Shown here piece by piece: positions 1 through 8,469 of a DNA stretch of 64,000 bases. A model generated the notes under the pieces. It saw only the letters and a program-made list of their open reading frames with translations. It did no database searches and was not told the origin of the DNA. Origin of the DNA: WRIS01 sp964345475 (lineage in GTDB: Bacteria > Actinomycetota > Coriobacteriia > Coriobacteriales > Eggerthellaceae). The stretch spans positions 150,789 through 214,788 of the forward strand of contig CAYFQW010000001.1 of NCBI GenBank assembly GCA_964345475.1, written 5' to 3'. The translations under genes were made by a program, and so were the position numbers. Numbering within the stretch: position 1 is the first letter of the stretch; each line of letters opens with the position of its first letter.

Positions 1-50
1 GTGCGAGCATAGCGCTCTCCTGGATTACCTAAACCAGCAATAAGATACAT
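1..50 (-). CDS. pth: Peptidyl-tRNA hydrolase, N-terminal fragment (window edge)
   Basis: Only the first 16 codons are inside the window. They read MYLIAGLGNPGERYAR, the very conserved start of bacterial Pth, which recycles peptidyl-tRNA released from stalled ribosomes. The ATG is at 50-48 on the minus strand. It lies just downstream of prs on the same strand, and glmU-prs-pth is a familiar Gram-positive/actinobacterial order, so one transcript is likely. The rest of the gene is off the left edge, so integrity cannot be judged. Confidence 0.85.
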   Translation of the reverse strand, partial: MYLIAGLGNPGERYAR

Positions 51-82
51 CTGCCTGCATTCTTCCATGTGTAATCAAAAGC

Positions 83-1054
83 TTAAATCTCGCTACCGAG
101 ATCAAAGAGCTGAGAAACCGAATCGTTCTTGTATACATTCAAAATTGCGCGGGCAAACAATGGCGCCACGCTTACCACCTTAATTTTTCCTTGTAGGCGC
201 TCTTCGGGAATCGGAATGGTATTGCAGACAACTACTTCTTCAATAACTGAACTTTCCAAACGCTCATAAGCAGGACCGGAAAAAATGGGATGTGTCGCGC
301 ATACGTAGACCTGATCAGCACCTTCGTGCTTTAAGGTTAAAGCGGCGGCCTGCAAAGTTCCCGCTGTATCTATCATGTCATCATTAATGATACAAATCTT
401 GTCACGGACGTCACCGATAAGGGCTGTAATCTCAGCCTCATTATGGTTCGGGCGTCCCTTATGCATGATGACCAAGTCAGCGTTCATCATGTCGGAAAAT
501 CTTTTTGCTGCCTTAGCCCGTCCCACATCGGGGCTGACAATACAAAGGCGGCTTTGGTCAAAGTTCTTTGCTTTGTAATAATCAGCTAAGATGGAAAGAG
601 CAGTTAAATGGTTGACAGGCGTATCAAAAAAGCCCTGTATCTGTCCTTGATGAAGATCGATGGTGATTGTTCTGTCAATACCTGCCACCGTTAAAAGGTT
701 AGCGACAAGCTTAGCGGTGATAGGCTCGCGGGCTGCAGCTTTTCGATCTTGGCGAGAATAGCCGTAATGCGTGATAACTGCAGTAATTGTCTGAGCCGAA
801 GCCCGTTTGGCAGCGTCAGTCATAATAAGCAGTTCCATCAAAGCATCGTTGACACTTTCACCTGCAACAGACTGTATGATGAAAACATCGGCACCTCGAA
901 CGCTCTCGTTGTACCGTGCGTAGATTTCGCCGTTAGCAAACTGCTTAAGGGTAACATCGCCAAGCTTGACCCCAAGAACATCGGCTATTTCATTCGATAG
1001 GCCCGGGTTGACGGACCCTGAGACCACCACAAGTTTATTTTCTATATCTGACAT
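83..1054 (-). CDS. prs: Ribose-phosphate pyrophosphokinase (PRPP synthetase)
   Basis: Makes phosphoribosyl pyrophosphate from ribose-5-phosphate and ATP for nucleotide, His and Trp synthesis in the cytoplasm. The 323-residue length is normal. Family signatures are present: the FANGEIYARYNESVRG segment near residue 40, RQDRKAAAREPITAKL near 105, the DLHQGQIQGFF metal/ATP loop near 135, and VSPDVGRAKAAKRF with the IINDDMIDTAGTL PRPP-binding loop near 220. I chose the ATG at 1054 because GAGGGG lies 8 nt upstream; the upstream GTG at 1063 touches that Shine-Dalgarno sequence. It lies between glmU and pth on the same strand. Confidence 0.96.
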   Translation of the reverse strand: MSDIENKLVVVSGSVNPGLSNEIADVLGVKLGDVTLKQFANGEIYARYNESVRGADVFIIQSVAGESVNDALMELLIMTDAAKRASAQTITAVITHYGYSRQDRKAAAREPITAKLVANLLTVAGIDRTITIDLHQGQIQGFFDTPVNHLTALSILADYYKAKNFDQSRLCIVSPDVGRAKAAKRFSDMMNADLVIMHKGRPNHNEAEITALIGDVRDKICIINDDMIDTAGTLQAAALTLKHEGADQVYVCATHPIFSGPAYERLESSVIEEVVVCNTIPIPEERLQGKIKVVSVAPLFARAILNVYKNDSVSQLFDLGSEI

Positions 1055-1167
1055 ACCGTACACCCCTCGTCGCTGTTTTGTGAATCCCTATTGTATGCCA
1101 AAGAAGAGATCTAAGTAAGCATGGCGAAAACTTATCAAAGTTCTTACACGCATCGCACGATATCCCT

Positions 1168-2550
1168 CTATTGTGACTCTTCCGTCCTTTTCTTTCGGGA
1201 AGCCTTCCATCCTTTGATTTCAATCTGCTTGCTGCGCTCAAGCGCCAGTGCTCCTGCGCTCACATCTTCTGTGATTACTGAGCCGGCACCAATTACTGAA
1301 TCGTCGCCAAGTGTAACCGGGGCAACAAGCATGACGTCACTGCCAACGAAAACATTGTGGCCTATATCGGTTTGGGATTTATGCTCTCCGTCGTAGTTGC
1401 ACGTAATAGTTCCAGCTCCAATATTGCTATGAGACCCCATAACGGTGTCTCCGATATAGCTCAGGTGAGGGACCTTCGACCCCTCACCTATACATGATTT
1501 TTTAATTTCAACATGGGTTCCTACCTTTACCTTGCAGCACAGGTGAGTACCAGGCCGCAGATAGCTTCGCGGGCCACAGTGTACCTCGTCCTCGAGGAGG
1601 GCATCAACGGCAACCGTCTCATCAACAACGCAGGCTTTTCCAACAACCGTATTAGTCAGGCGAGAATTAGGTCCAATAAGACTTCCTTCCCCCACTTCTG
1701 TGTTCCCGTACAGAAAGGTCATCGGTAGCAGTTCAACGTCGGCATCGATGCTAACATCAGGGCCGATCCAGACCATACCAGGGTCAGTCATGGTCACACC
1801 TTCTGCCATAAAGGCAGTATTGATACGATGTTGTGCAAGCTTTGTTGCCTCGGCAAGCTGCATACGGGAGTTCACGCCGAGACACTCGTCAGGGTGATCG
1901 GTTTGCACAGCAAGCACCTTGCCACCCTCATCTCTGCATATTTCGAGAACATCGGTCAGATAGTATTCTCCTTGAGCGTTGGCGTTCCCTACTTTTTCTA
2001 AAGCCTCAAACAAGCTTTTGGAATCGAAACAGTAGAAGCCCGAGTTGCATTCGCTCACAAGAGCCTGTTCCTCGGTGCAGTCTTTCTGTTCAATGATACG
2101 CTCCACCTGCCCATTTTCGTCACGGATGATGCGCCCATAGCCGAAGGGATCGTCGAGGGTCATCGTGAGAACAACTGCAGACGCTTGCTCTTTTTCACGC
2201 TTGGCAATTAAGGCTTTGATGGTTTCGGATGTGATAAGCGGGCTGTCTCCGGTAAGGACCAGCATAGAGCCTTCGAAATCCGAGAACATCCCTTCGCAAC
2301 AAGCTACCGCATCAGCCGTACCCACTAAGTTCTTCTGAACAACTACCCTGGTGTCGGATTCAACTAAGGGAACGACGTGTTCTCGTCCGTGTCCTACCAC
2401 ACTAACCACCTGAGATACACCAGCAAGCTTAGCTGCGTCAATAACCCAGCGAACTAAAGGTTTGCCGAGCATCTCATGGGCAACTTTTGGCTTTTTCGAC
2501 CTCATTCTGGTTCCTGCGCCTGCGGCAAGGATTATGGCAGAAACGCTCAT
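1168..2550 (-). CDS. glmU: Bifunctional GlmU: N-acetylglucosamine-1-P uridyltransferase / glucosamine-1-P acetyltransferase
   Basis: Forms UDP-N-acetylglucosamine for peptidoglycan and other envelope polymers. The N-terminal half is a pyrophosphorylase fold with the LAAGAGTRMRSKKPK nucleotide loop at about residues 8-22 and LTGDSPLI. The C-terminal half has hexapeptide-repeat character (left-handed beta helix) with VEIKKSCIGEGSKVPHLSYIGD and the acetyl-CoA region GAGTITCNYDG. The length (460 aa) is typical. ATG 2550 is preceded by AAGGAG at 5-nt spacing, so the longer start at 2568 is not used. It is first in the presumed glmU-prs-pth operon; about 110 nt separate it from prs. Confidence 0.96.
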   Translation of the reverse strand: MSVSAIILAAGAGTRMRSKKPKVAHEMLGKPLVRWVIDAAKLAGVSQVVSVVGHGREHVVPLVESDTRVVVQKNLVGTADAVACCEGMFSDFEGSMLVLTGDSPLITSETIKALIAKREKEQASAVVLTMTLDDPFGYGRIIRDENGQVERIIEQKDCTEEQALVSECNSGFYCFDSKSLFEALEKVGNANAQGEYYLTDVLEICRDEGGKVLAVQTDHPDECLGVNSRMQLAEATKLAQHRINTAFMAEGVTMTDPGMVWIGPDVSIDADVELLPMTFLYGNTEVGEGSLIGPNSRLTNTVVGKACVVDETVAVDALLEDEVHCGPRSYLRPGTHLCCKVKVGTHVEIKKSCIGEGSKVPHLSYIGDTVMGSHSNIGAGTITCNYDGEHKSQTDIGHNVFVGSDVMLVAPVTLGDDSVIGAGSVITEDVSAGALALERSKQIEIKGWKASRKKRTEESQ

Positions 2551-2876
2551 ACTGACTCCTTTTCTCATCTTCTCTTCAGCTCAGGGCAACCTCACTTGAC
2601 AGGAGAGCATGCGCCCTGGAACAAAATCTTTCCCTTCCCAAATACACATCTCCCCTTCTAGCTGCTTCATAGCAGAAGGAGAGGCACGAATCAATTGGGG
2701 CATCTTCTCTGCGTCACGGGAAAAGAACCGCCCTAAGTATAGCCTTAGAAGGGGAAAGATACGGCAAAGCCTTACGAATTCTAACGAAGGATTCGTAAGG
2801 CTTGCACGAATGAAACAAATTAACCGTAGTTCACCCTGCGACCGAGAGGCACAAGTTCAGAGTCGTTTGAGGTGAG
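2551..2876. other. Intergenic region between copA end and glmU start
   Basis: About 325 nt that must hold the glmU promoter (minus strand) and the end of the csoR-copA transcript. Apart from the hairpin at 2767-2803 I see no gene, repeat or recognisable riboswitch. Confidence 0.5.
2767..2803 (-). terminator. Hairpin downstream of copA, possible terminator
   Basis: Perfect 13-bp inverted repeat, arms 2767-2779 and 2791-2803 (AAGCCTTACGAAT and its complement), 11-nt loop. It lies 74 nt past the copA stop on the minus strand. There is no clean T-run after it, so its role as an intrinsic terminator is inferred only from position and stem strength. Confidence 0.45.
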
Positions 2877-5459
2877 CTAGGCCTTGAAACGCTTGAGCAA
2901 AAGCGAGTTGGATACAACGGAAACGCTTGAAAGGGCCATTGCCGCACCAGCAATCTCAGGTGCTATTATGCCAAAAGCTGCAAGGGGTATCATGACAAGG
3001 TTGTAAATAAGGGCCCAGAACAGATTTTGCTTTACCTTGCGCATCGTTGCTTTTGAAAGGCGTATAGAGAGTATAAAGTCTGCCAAGCGATTGCGCATAA
3101 GTACCACGGACCCGGCGTCGAGCGCCACATCTGTACCGCTCGCCATAGCTACGCCAACATCAGAAGCTGCAAGAGCTGGAGCATCGTTGATACCGTCACC
3201 AACAAATGCGACGAGGTTGTCTTCTGCCGGCAAGGAGTCTTTAAGGAGTCGCACGTGCTCAGCTTTTTCCAAGGGTTGTATCTGGGCAACGATATGCTCT
3301 TCAGGAAGACCAATTTGATCGGCTATTCTCTTGGCATTTTCCAAGGAATCTCCTGTATACATATATGATTCGATGCCGTATTCCTGCTTAAGGGTTTGTA
3401 GCGATGACAAAGCATCTTCCTTCGGCTCATCAGTGAATTCGAAGGAGCCGCGTTCTTTCCCATCGACCTCAACACGCGCTCCAACATATACCTGATGGCC
3501 TTCTACCTCACCCGTAACACCCTTTCCAACAAGTGCCTGGAAATTCTCAACTTCTGGAAGTTTCTCTATTCCCTGCTTGTGGGCGTAATCAACAATAGCC
3601 CGCGCTAAAGGATGCTCGCTTTTTGTTTCAAGGGCGGCAGCAAGACGAAGCGCCTCAATATCGACATCTGATGATACGACTCTGGGCGTTCCCACCGTCA
3701 AGGTACCTGTCTTGTCAAAAACAACAGATTTGAGCTTACACATGTTCTGTAATATTTCTCCGTCTTTAATAAGGATTCCGAGCTGTGCTCCTTTACCCAT
3801 GCCAACCATTAAAGCTGTTGGAGTAGCAAGGCCGAGCGCACAAGGGCAAGCCACGACGATAACAGCAACTGCTGAAAGCAAGGCCTGCTGGAAGCGCTCA
3901 ACACCCTCAGGGGCGCTGCCGAATACCATCCACCCAATAAATGTGATGAGGGCAATACCTAAAATAGTGGGAACAAAGATTGATGCGACTTTGTCTGCAA
4001 GCTTCTGAACAGGCGCCTTTGACCCTTGAGCGTCTTCGACCGCCCGCACGATACGCGCAAGCGTTGAATCTTTGCCAACGCGCAAAGCCTTCACCCGAAG
4101 CGAGCCTGTAGTATTGAGGGTGCCGCCAGTGACCTCATCCCCCTGCACCTTGGCAACAGGCATGGCCTCACCGGTGAGCATACTCTCGTCCACTTCTGAG
4201 GCTCCGTCGAGCACCACGCCGTCAACCGCAACTTTTTCGCCAGGATACACGAGAACAATATCTCCCTCGAGCACCTGGTTCAAAGGAATCTCTACCTCGT
4301 TGCCAGCACGAAGGACCCTAACTGTATCAGGACTGAGATTCATCAAGCTCTCAATAGCTTGGTTTGTTGCTCCTTTCGCCCGGGTTTCCAGTATTTTACC
4401 GAGCAGAACAAAGGTGATGAGGATTGCAGATGTTTCGAAATAAGGCATGCCTCCGTTGACCGAGGATCTCGAAAACGTAATCCAAACAGAGAATATAAAG
4501 GCGATCGTAGTGCCAAGCGCTACGAGCACATCCATATTTGCTGATTTTCCTTTAAGCGAATAGTAAGAGCCTTTGTAAAAGCGGGCGCCGCAGCCAAACT
4601 GCACAGGTATAGTGAGTATCATGAGAAACACGTTTCCGGCAAACATTTTCTCAGTAAAAGCGGCTTCCTCACCAAAAACAAAAGAGCCTAAAGTATCGGC
4701 AAGCCAATGATGCGCACCAGGGATCATGCTCAGGCAGAGAATAATTATGGCAAGCACCAAAGCAAGAGAGAAGACACGAAGATCATGCTTACGTACCGCG
4801 GCTTCTTTTGCCCGACGCCCCTCATCGATAAGGGGAGCATCATCGGGTATGATTTCGGCAGAAAAGCTCGTATCGTCGAAGACATGAAGAATATCGTTGA
4901 CGCTTAAGGTATCCGCGTAGAATTCAATCATCCCCGTGTTTGTAGCGAGGTTGACAGCAACCTGTTTCACTCCCTCGAGTTCATTGAAACGCTTTTCTAT
5001 ACCAGCCGAACAGTTTGCGCAATGCATCCCTTCAATAGCTACACGAACGGTAGAGCTTTGACGATGCGAGGAGTCTTCTTTCTTCTGGACGGACGACCCT
5101 ACTTCCTTTCCCTGCTCTGGCTTGTCCTTTGTTTCTTGAAACACCCCACAGCATGATTCCTGATTATCCGATCCTTCATCCCCTTGCAGGTGGGCTGTAA
5201 ACGAGGTGTCATCAAGAACATGGAGCAGGTCATCGGGACTTATTTGCCTTGGATCGTACACAATCACTGCAGTTTCACTCGCCAAGTCTACTGAAGCTTG
5301 CAAAACAGAATCTGTTGATTCAAAGCGACCAAGGACATTCGCTACACAATTTCCGCAATGCATGCCCTCGATTGACAGGTGGAGGGTTTCGGCATGTTCA
5401 GCTCCTTCGAGGGAGGCTTCTTCATGCGCTTGATTTGAGCTTGCTTTCTCCTTATTCAC
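2877..5459 (-). CDS. copA: Copper-exporting P1B-type ATPase with two N-terminal metal-binding domains
   Basis: Membrane ATPase that pumps Cu(I) out of the cytoplasm. Two HMA domains are visible, each with GMHC-x-NC (residues about 32-38 and 144-150), joined by a Cys-containing, Lys/Glu-rich linker. Then come the membrane helices, the A-domain TGEAMPV, the CPC transmembrane copper site (VACPCALGLATPTAL), the phosphorylation motif DKTGTLT and the hinge GDGINDAPAL. Length 860 aa is normal for a two-HMA CopA. Start is GTG 5459 with GAAAGG 7 nt upstream. It lies 13 nt behind csoR, so it is co-transcribed and copper-inducible through the CsoR site at 5853-5873. Confidence 0.96.
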   Translation of the reverse strand: MNKEKASSNQAHEEASLEGAEHAETLHLSIEGMHCGNCVANVLGRFESTDSVLQASVDLASETAVIVYDPRQISPDDLLHVLDDTSFTAHLQGDEGSDNQESCCGVFQETKDKPEQGKEVGSSVQKKEDSSHRQSSTVRVAIEGMHCANCSAGIEKRFNELEGVKQVAVNLATNTGMIEFYADTLSVNDILHVFDDTSFSAEIIPDDAPLIDEGRRAKEAAVRKHDLRVFSLALVLAIIILCLSMIPGAHHWLADTLGSFVFGEEAAFTEKMFAGNVFLMILTIPVQFGCGARFYKGSYYSLKGKSANMDVLVALGTTIAFIFSVWITFSRSSVNGGMPYFETSAILITFVLLGKILETRAKGATNQAIESLMNLSPDTVRVLRAGNEVEIPLNQVLEGDIVLVYPGEKVAVDGVVLDGASEVDESMLTGEAMPVAKVQGDEVTGGTLNTTGSLRVKALRVGKDSTLARIVRAVEDAQGSKAPVQKLADKVASIFVPTILGIALITFIGWMVFGSAPEGVERFQQALLSAVAVIVVACPCALGLATPTALMVGMGKGAQLGILIKDGEILQNMCKLKSVVFDKTGTLTVGTPRVVSSDVDIEALRLAAALETKSEHPLARAIVDYAHKQGIEKLPEVENFQALVGKGVTGEVEGHQVYVGARVEVDGKERGSFEFTDEPKEDALSSLQTLKQEYGIESYMYTGDSLENAKRIADQIGLPEEHIVAQIQPLEKAEHVRLLKDSLPAEDNLVAFVGDGINDAPALAASDVGVAMASGTDVALDAGSVVLMRNRLADFILSIRLSKATMRKVKQNLFWALIYNLVMIPLAAFGIIAPEIAGAAMALSSVSVVSNSLLLKRFKA

Positions 5460-5472
5460 CAGCTTGCCTTTC

Positions 5473-5808
5473 TTATGAGAACTTTCTAAATAGTTTCATT
5501 ACCTCATCTATGATTTCCGTGTTTCCTGCCTGGACTTGTTCCACAACGCAGGTCTCTAAATGGTTTTGCAAAACAATGCCAGAAAGACTTTTAATAGCAC
5601 TCTCTACTGCTGCCAGCTGTATAAGGATATCGCCACAATAACGATTCTCCTCAATCATAGATTTAATGCCCTGCAGTTGTCCACTTGCACGGTTAATTCT
5701 TCGTTCGAGATCTTTTTTTAGCTCATCATCCCGAGGTGTATTCTTCTGGCGACAAGCACACGTTTTCTTTTTGTTTTCCTCACAGCTATGTTCATCTGGC
5801 TTGCCCAC
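5473..5808 (-). CDS. csoR: CsoR-type copper-sensing repressor
   Basis: DUF156/CsoR family all-helical repressor that leaves DNA when Cu(I) binds. The conserved copper triad is visible: Cys in NRYCGDIL, then His and Cys in NHLETC. The RRINRASGQLQGI start of helix 1 is typical of the family. The first ~30 residues are an extra Cys/His/Lys-rich tail (HSCEENKKKTCACR), which could add metal ligands; this is inference. Start is GTG 5808, with AGGAG 6 nt upstream; an ATG at 5810 is out of frame. It heads the csoR-copA operon. Copper rather than nickel or formaldehyde specificity follows from the Cys-His-Cys ligands and the copA neighbour. Confidence 0.92.
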   Translation of the reverse strand: MGKPDEHSCEENKKKTCACRQKNTPRDDELKKDLERRINRASGQLQGIKSMIEENRYCGDILIQLAAVESAIKSLSGIVLQNHLETCVVEQVQAGNTEIIDEVMKLFRKFS

Positions 5809-5852
5809 ATGTTTCTCCTATCTGTCCTTCAGGTGGCTCATAGGAGATTATT

Positions 5853-5873
5853 ATATACCCCCTAGGGGTATAT
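5853..5873. promoter_or_regulatory. CsoR operator upstream of csoR-copA
   Basis: Perfect inverted repeat with 9-nt arms (ATATACCCC, 5853-5861; GGGGTATAT, 5865-5873) and spacer CTA. It matches the known CsoR-family operator type, a G/C tract flanked by AT (TAC-C-rich/G-rich-GTA). It lies 45 nt upstream of the csoR GTG on the minus strand, consistent with autoregulation of csoR-copA. Confidence 0.85.
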
Positions 5874-5924
5874 GCAAGATACATATTTCTTTGTGGCACA
5901 TGACCATTCGAACGGGGAAAGACC

Positions 5925-7334
5925 TCATACGGACTTGAGGCTGCCAGCCTTAGCCTCCCGTTTTGCTTGGATCCATAAAAAGATGAAGCCTGTGATACCC
6001 GCTGTAGCAGAAGCAAGCAAGATTGCCAGCTTTGCTGTTGCCGTAACTGCAGGATCTGTGAAAGCGAGGTTGGCGACGAAAATTGCCATCGTAAAGCCAA
6101 CGCCTCCTAAAATTCCTGCCCCCAGCATGTGCAGCCAACTCGTTTTGTTTGGCAAAGAGGCTATCTTGAGCTTAACGGTAATGAAGCTCAAGAGCATAAT
6201 ACCTATCGGCTTACCGAGAACAAGCCCGAAAAAGACACCATACAGGGCAGGATCCATCCAAATGTCTCCGAGCCCTCCCCCTACGATGCGAATATTGGCA
6301 TTCGTGAGGGCAAACAGGGGCAAGATTAAAAAATTAACCCAAGGAGAAAGCTTGCTTTCCAAACGCGCAGCTGGAGGGCTGGCTTCACGAGACACCTCGC
6401 TGATCTCACTGGTGATGCTCATATAATCGCTTCGCCCCAAGAGGGGGGTGTCAGAAAGAAGGCTTCCTTGGGCTGCCTCCAATTTCGTCCGAGACCAGGG
6501 AACAAAACTCTCAATCTTTATCTGCGATCCCGTAGGGATGGTAAAGGCAAGCAAAACACCGGCTATCGTTGCATGGACCCCTGAGCGGTACACGCAATAC
6601 CATAAAACTATTCCGACTAAGATATACGGAACCGGTGAGAATATATGCTTGCGGTTCATGCCTATCAGCACTATCATCACGAGGCCTACTGCCGCCAGCC
6701 AGAACAGCTCGACGCTCTGCCCGTAAAAAAGAGCAATTATCAAAATGGCTACGATATCGTCTGCAACAGCCAAAGTGGTCAGGAAAACTTTGATGCCGAT
6801 GGGCACCCTGTCTCCCAGAAGAGCCATGATGCCGAGGGCAAAAGCAATGTCTGTTGCTGTAGGCACTCCCCAGCCGTGGGAAGTCGCAGGGTTTGATGCA
6901 TTGAAAAACGTATATATTACGATAGGGACTAAGACACCGCCACAAGCTGCAATCATAGGCAATAAAGCTTGCCGGATATTAGTAAGCTCGCCCGCAATCA
7001 TCTGATGCTTTATTTCTAAGCCGATGGTCAAAAAGAAGATGGCCATAAGTATATCGTTTACTATTTCGACGATACTCATGCCCATAGAGATGTTCCCGAG
7101 ACTGAGCCCAATCTCAAAAGAACGAAAAGACTCGAAGCCCTCGTACGCATCGGTATTTGCTATGATAAGTGACACAATTGCTGCGGTAAGCATAAGAGCC
7201 GCGGCCTTCGTGGACGAACTCGTAAAGCTCCTAACTTTTTGACGCGCCCTCTGATATCCTTTGACTTCTTCTATATAAGGTATCGTGAGCCCTTCATTAT
7301 TTTTCTGTCTCTCGTCTTGCATATCTTCTTGCAT
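5925..7334 (-). CDS. nhaA: Na+/H+ antiporter NhaA
   Basis: Inner-membrane sodium/proton antiporter for Na+ and alkaline-pH tolerance. Family features are clear: multiple hydrophobic helices, the FFLTIGLEIKHQMIAGEL segment, GWGVPTATDIAFALGIMALLG and LAVADDIVAILIIALFY with the paired Asp that binds Na+/H+. Length 469 aa is slightly above E. coli NhaA (388), with an extra hydrophilic segment of ~60 residues between two helices (about residues 280-340). ATG 7334 has AGGA 8 nt upstream, better than the longer start at 7370. Monocistronic by appearance; its stop is about 50 nt from the CsoR operator. Confidence 0.94.
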   Translation of the reverse strand: MQEDMQDERQKNNEGLTIPYIEEVKGYQRARQKVRSFTSSSTKAAALMLTAAIVSLIIANTDAYEGFESFRSFEIGLSLGNISMGMSIVEIVNDILMAIFFLTIGLEIKHQMIAGELTNIRQALLPMIAACGGVLVPIVIYTFFNASNPATSHGWGVPTATDIAFALGIMALLGDRVPIGIKVFLTTLAVADDIVAILIIALFYGQSVELFWLAAVGLVMIVLIGMNRKHIFSPVPYILVGIVLWYCVYRSGVHATIAGVLLAFTIPTGSQIKIESFVPWSRTKLEAAQGSLLSDTPLLGRSDYMSITSEISEVSREASPPAARLESKLSPWVNFLILPLFALTNANIRIVGGGLGDIWMDPALYGVFFGLVLGKPIGIMLLSFITVKLKIASLPNKTSWLHMLGAGILGGVGFTMAIFVANLAFTDPAVTATAKLAILLASATAGITGFIFLWIQAKREAKAGSLKSV

Positions 7335-7707
7335 ACACACTTTCCTGTTCCCTGAGAATATATTGATCATATTCTAAGGGGGAGGAATCAAAGCAACGAA
7401 GCGTTACTTCCCTATACCCTCTCCACATATCTTTTTTGATGTTACAGCTTGCTACACCATGCAACGCCATAGCTCCATCTCGTGATTATTACGGGCATCG
7501 GCTCTCGAAGAATTACAGTTCTGCAACTCTCTTCCTCTCTCCCCCTTCCAAAATTCGAAATATGCGTTATCCTTTACTACATCAGCTTAAGGGAAGGATG
7601 AGCGTTGTATTTGCAAAGGTATGAAAACCACCACTCTTTTGCAAGCGTACATGCCATGTAGCCACAAGCTGTTTTTTTATTCCCGATCAGAATACGAGGT
7701 GAACGCT
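7335..7707. other. Divergent intergenic region nhaA/hpf
   Basis: About 370 nt containing the promoters of nhaA (minus) and hpf (plus). The long open frame leading into hpf from 7621 has no usable ribosome site and is treated as leader. No riboswitch or repeat was recognised. Confidence 0.5.
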
Positions 7708-8301
7708 ATGAGTATTACCGTCACCGGGCGCAAAATGCCTGTAACAGAGGCATTGCGTCAGTACGCCGAAGAAAAAATTGGGCACACTATGAGGGTTATG
7801 GACATCTCACCCCTCAACGCCGAGGTGGTTTTGTATGTTGAGAGAAACCCTGCTAATCCGCGACCAGCCGTTTGCGAAGTCACTCTTCGCACCAAGGGGC
7901 ATATTATTCGCGTTGAAGAGCACGAAGAGGACATGTACGCCGCAATAGATGTAGCCTCTGCAAAGGTCGTTCGCCAACTGCGTAAATACAAAACTAAAGT
8001 CATTGATAAAAAACTCCGCCCTGCTGTTGGAAAAAAACCTGCAAAAACAGTAGCAGAAGCAGTTGAGCCTGACTTTGATCAGCTTATGGAAGAGCTTAAT
8101 GGAGACGATTCGATACTTCGCATCAAAGAAATTGAGTTTGAGCCTCTTACCGAAGAAGAAGCCCTCATTAACATCGATCTTTTGGGACACGATTTCTTTG
8201 CCTATACCGACCGTGACTCGGGTATGGTCAATGTACTATATCGTCGTGACGATGGTGGGTATGGCCTTTTGAAGCAAACGGAAGCAGTCGTAAGCCAGTA
8301 A
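7708..8301 (+). CDS. hpf: Ribosome hibernation promoting factor, long form
   Basis: Cytoplasmic protein that inactivates and dimerises 70S ribosomes in stationary phase or stress. The N-terminal S30AE domain begins MSITVTGRKMPVTEALRQYAEEKI and runs to about residue 100. A linker follows and then the C-terminal dimerisation domain (IKEIEFEPLTEEEALINIDLLGHDFFAYTDRDSGMVNVLYRR) that marks the long HPF of Gram-positives. The start is ATG 7708, with GAGGTG 7 nt upstream; in-frame codons before it lack a ribosome site. Single gene, ending in the terminator at 8334-8365. Confidence 0.95.
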   Translation: MSITVTGRKMPVTEALRQYAEEKIGHTMRVMDISPLNAEVVLYVERNPANPRPAVCEVTLRTKGHIIRVEEHEEDMYAAIDVASAKVVRQLRKYKTKVIDKKLRPAVGKKPAKTVAEAVEPDFDQLMEELNGDDSILRIKEIEFEPLTEEEALINIDLLGHDFFAYTDRDSGMVNVLYRRDDGGYGLLKQTEAVVSQ

Positions 8302-8333
8302 GACGTACCAGCAAGAACATCGACTTATAGGAC

Positions 8334-8365
8334 AAAAAGAGACCTTCGCAAGAGGGTCTCTTTTT
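8334..8365 (+). terminator. Rho-independent terminator of hpf
   Basis: Stem of 11 bp: AAAAAGAGACC (8334-8344) pairs with GGTCTCTTTTT (8355-8365), ten-nt loop, ending in five T. The A-run on the other side makes it bidirectional, so it can also end aspS transcription arriving on the minus strand. Confidence 0.88.
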
Positions 8366-8469
8366 ACTTGAATGGGAATAAGTTTATTCCACAAGATGGG
8401 CCGCGGTACTTACGCCAGGACCGCGGACAACAACGAAAGCCTTTGTAGGCCCCGCGCATATGTAGGATC

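Noticed and set aside
7621..7707. Longer start for hpf
   Set aside because: The 29 upstream codons do not resemble the S30AE domain and lack a ribosome site; ATG 7708 has GAGGTG and the family N terminus.
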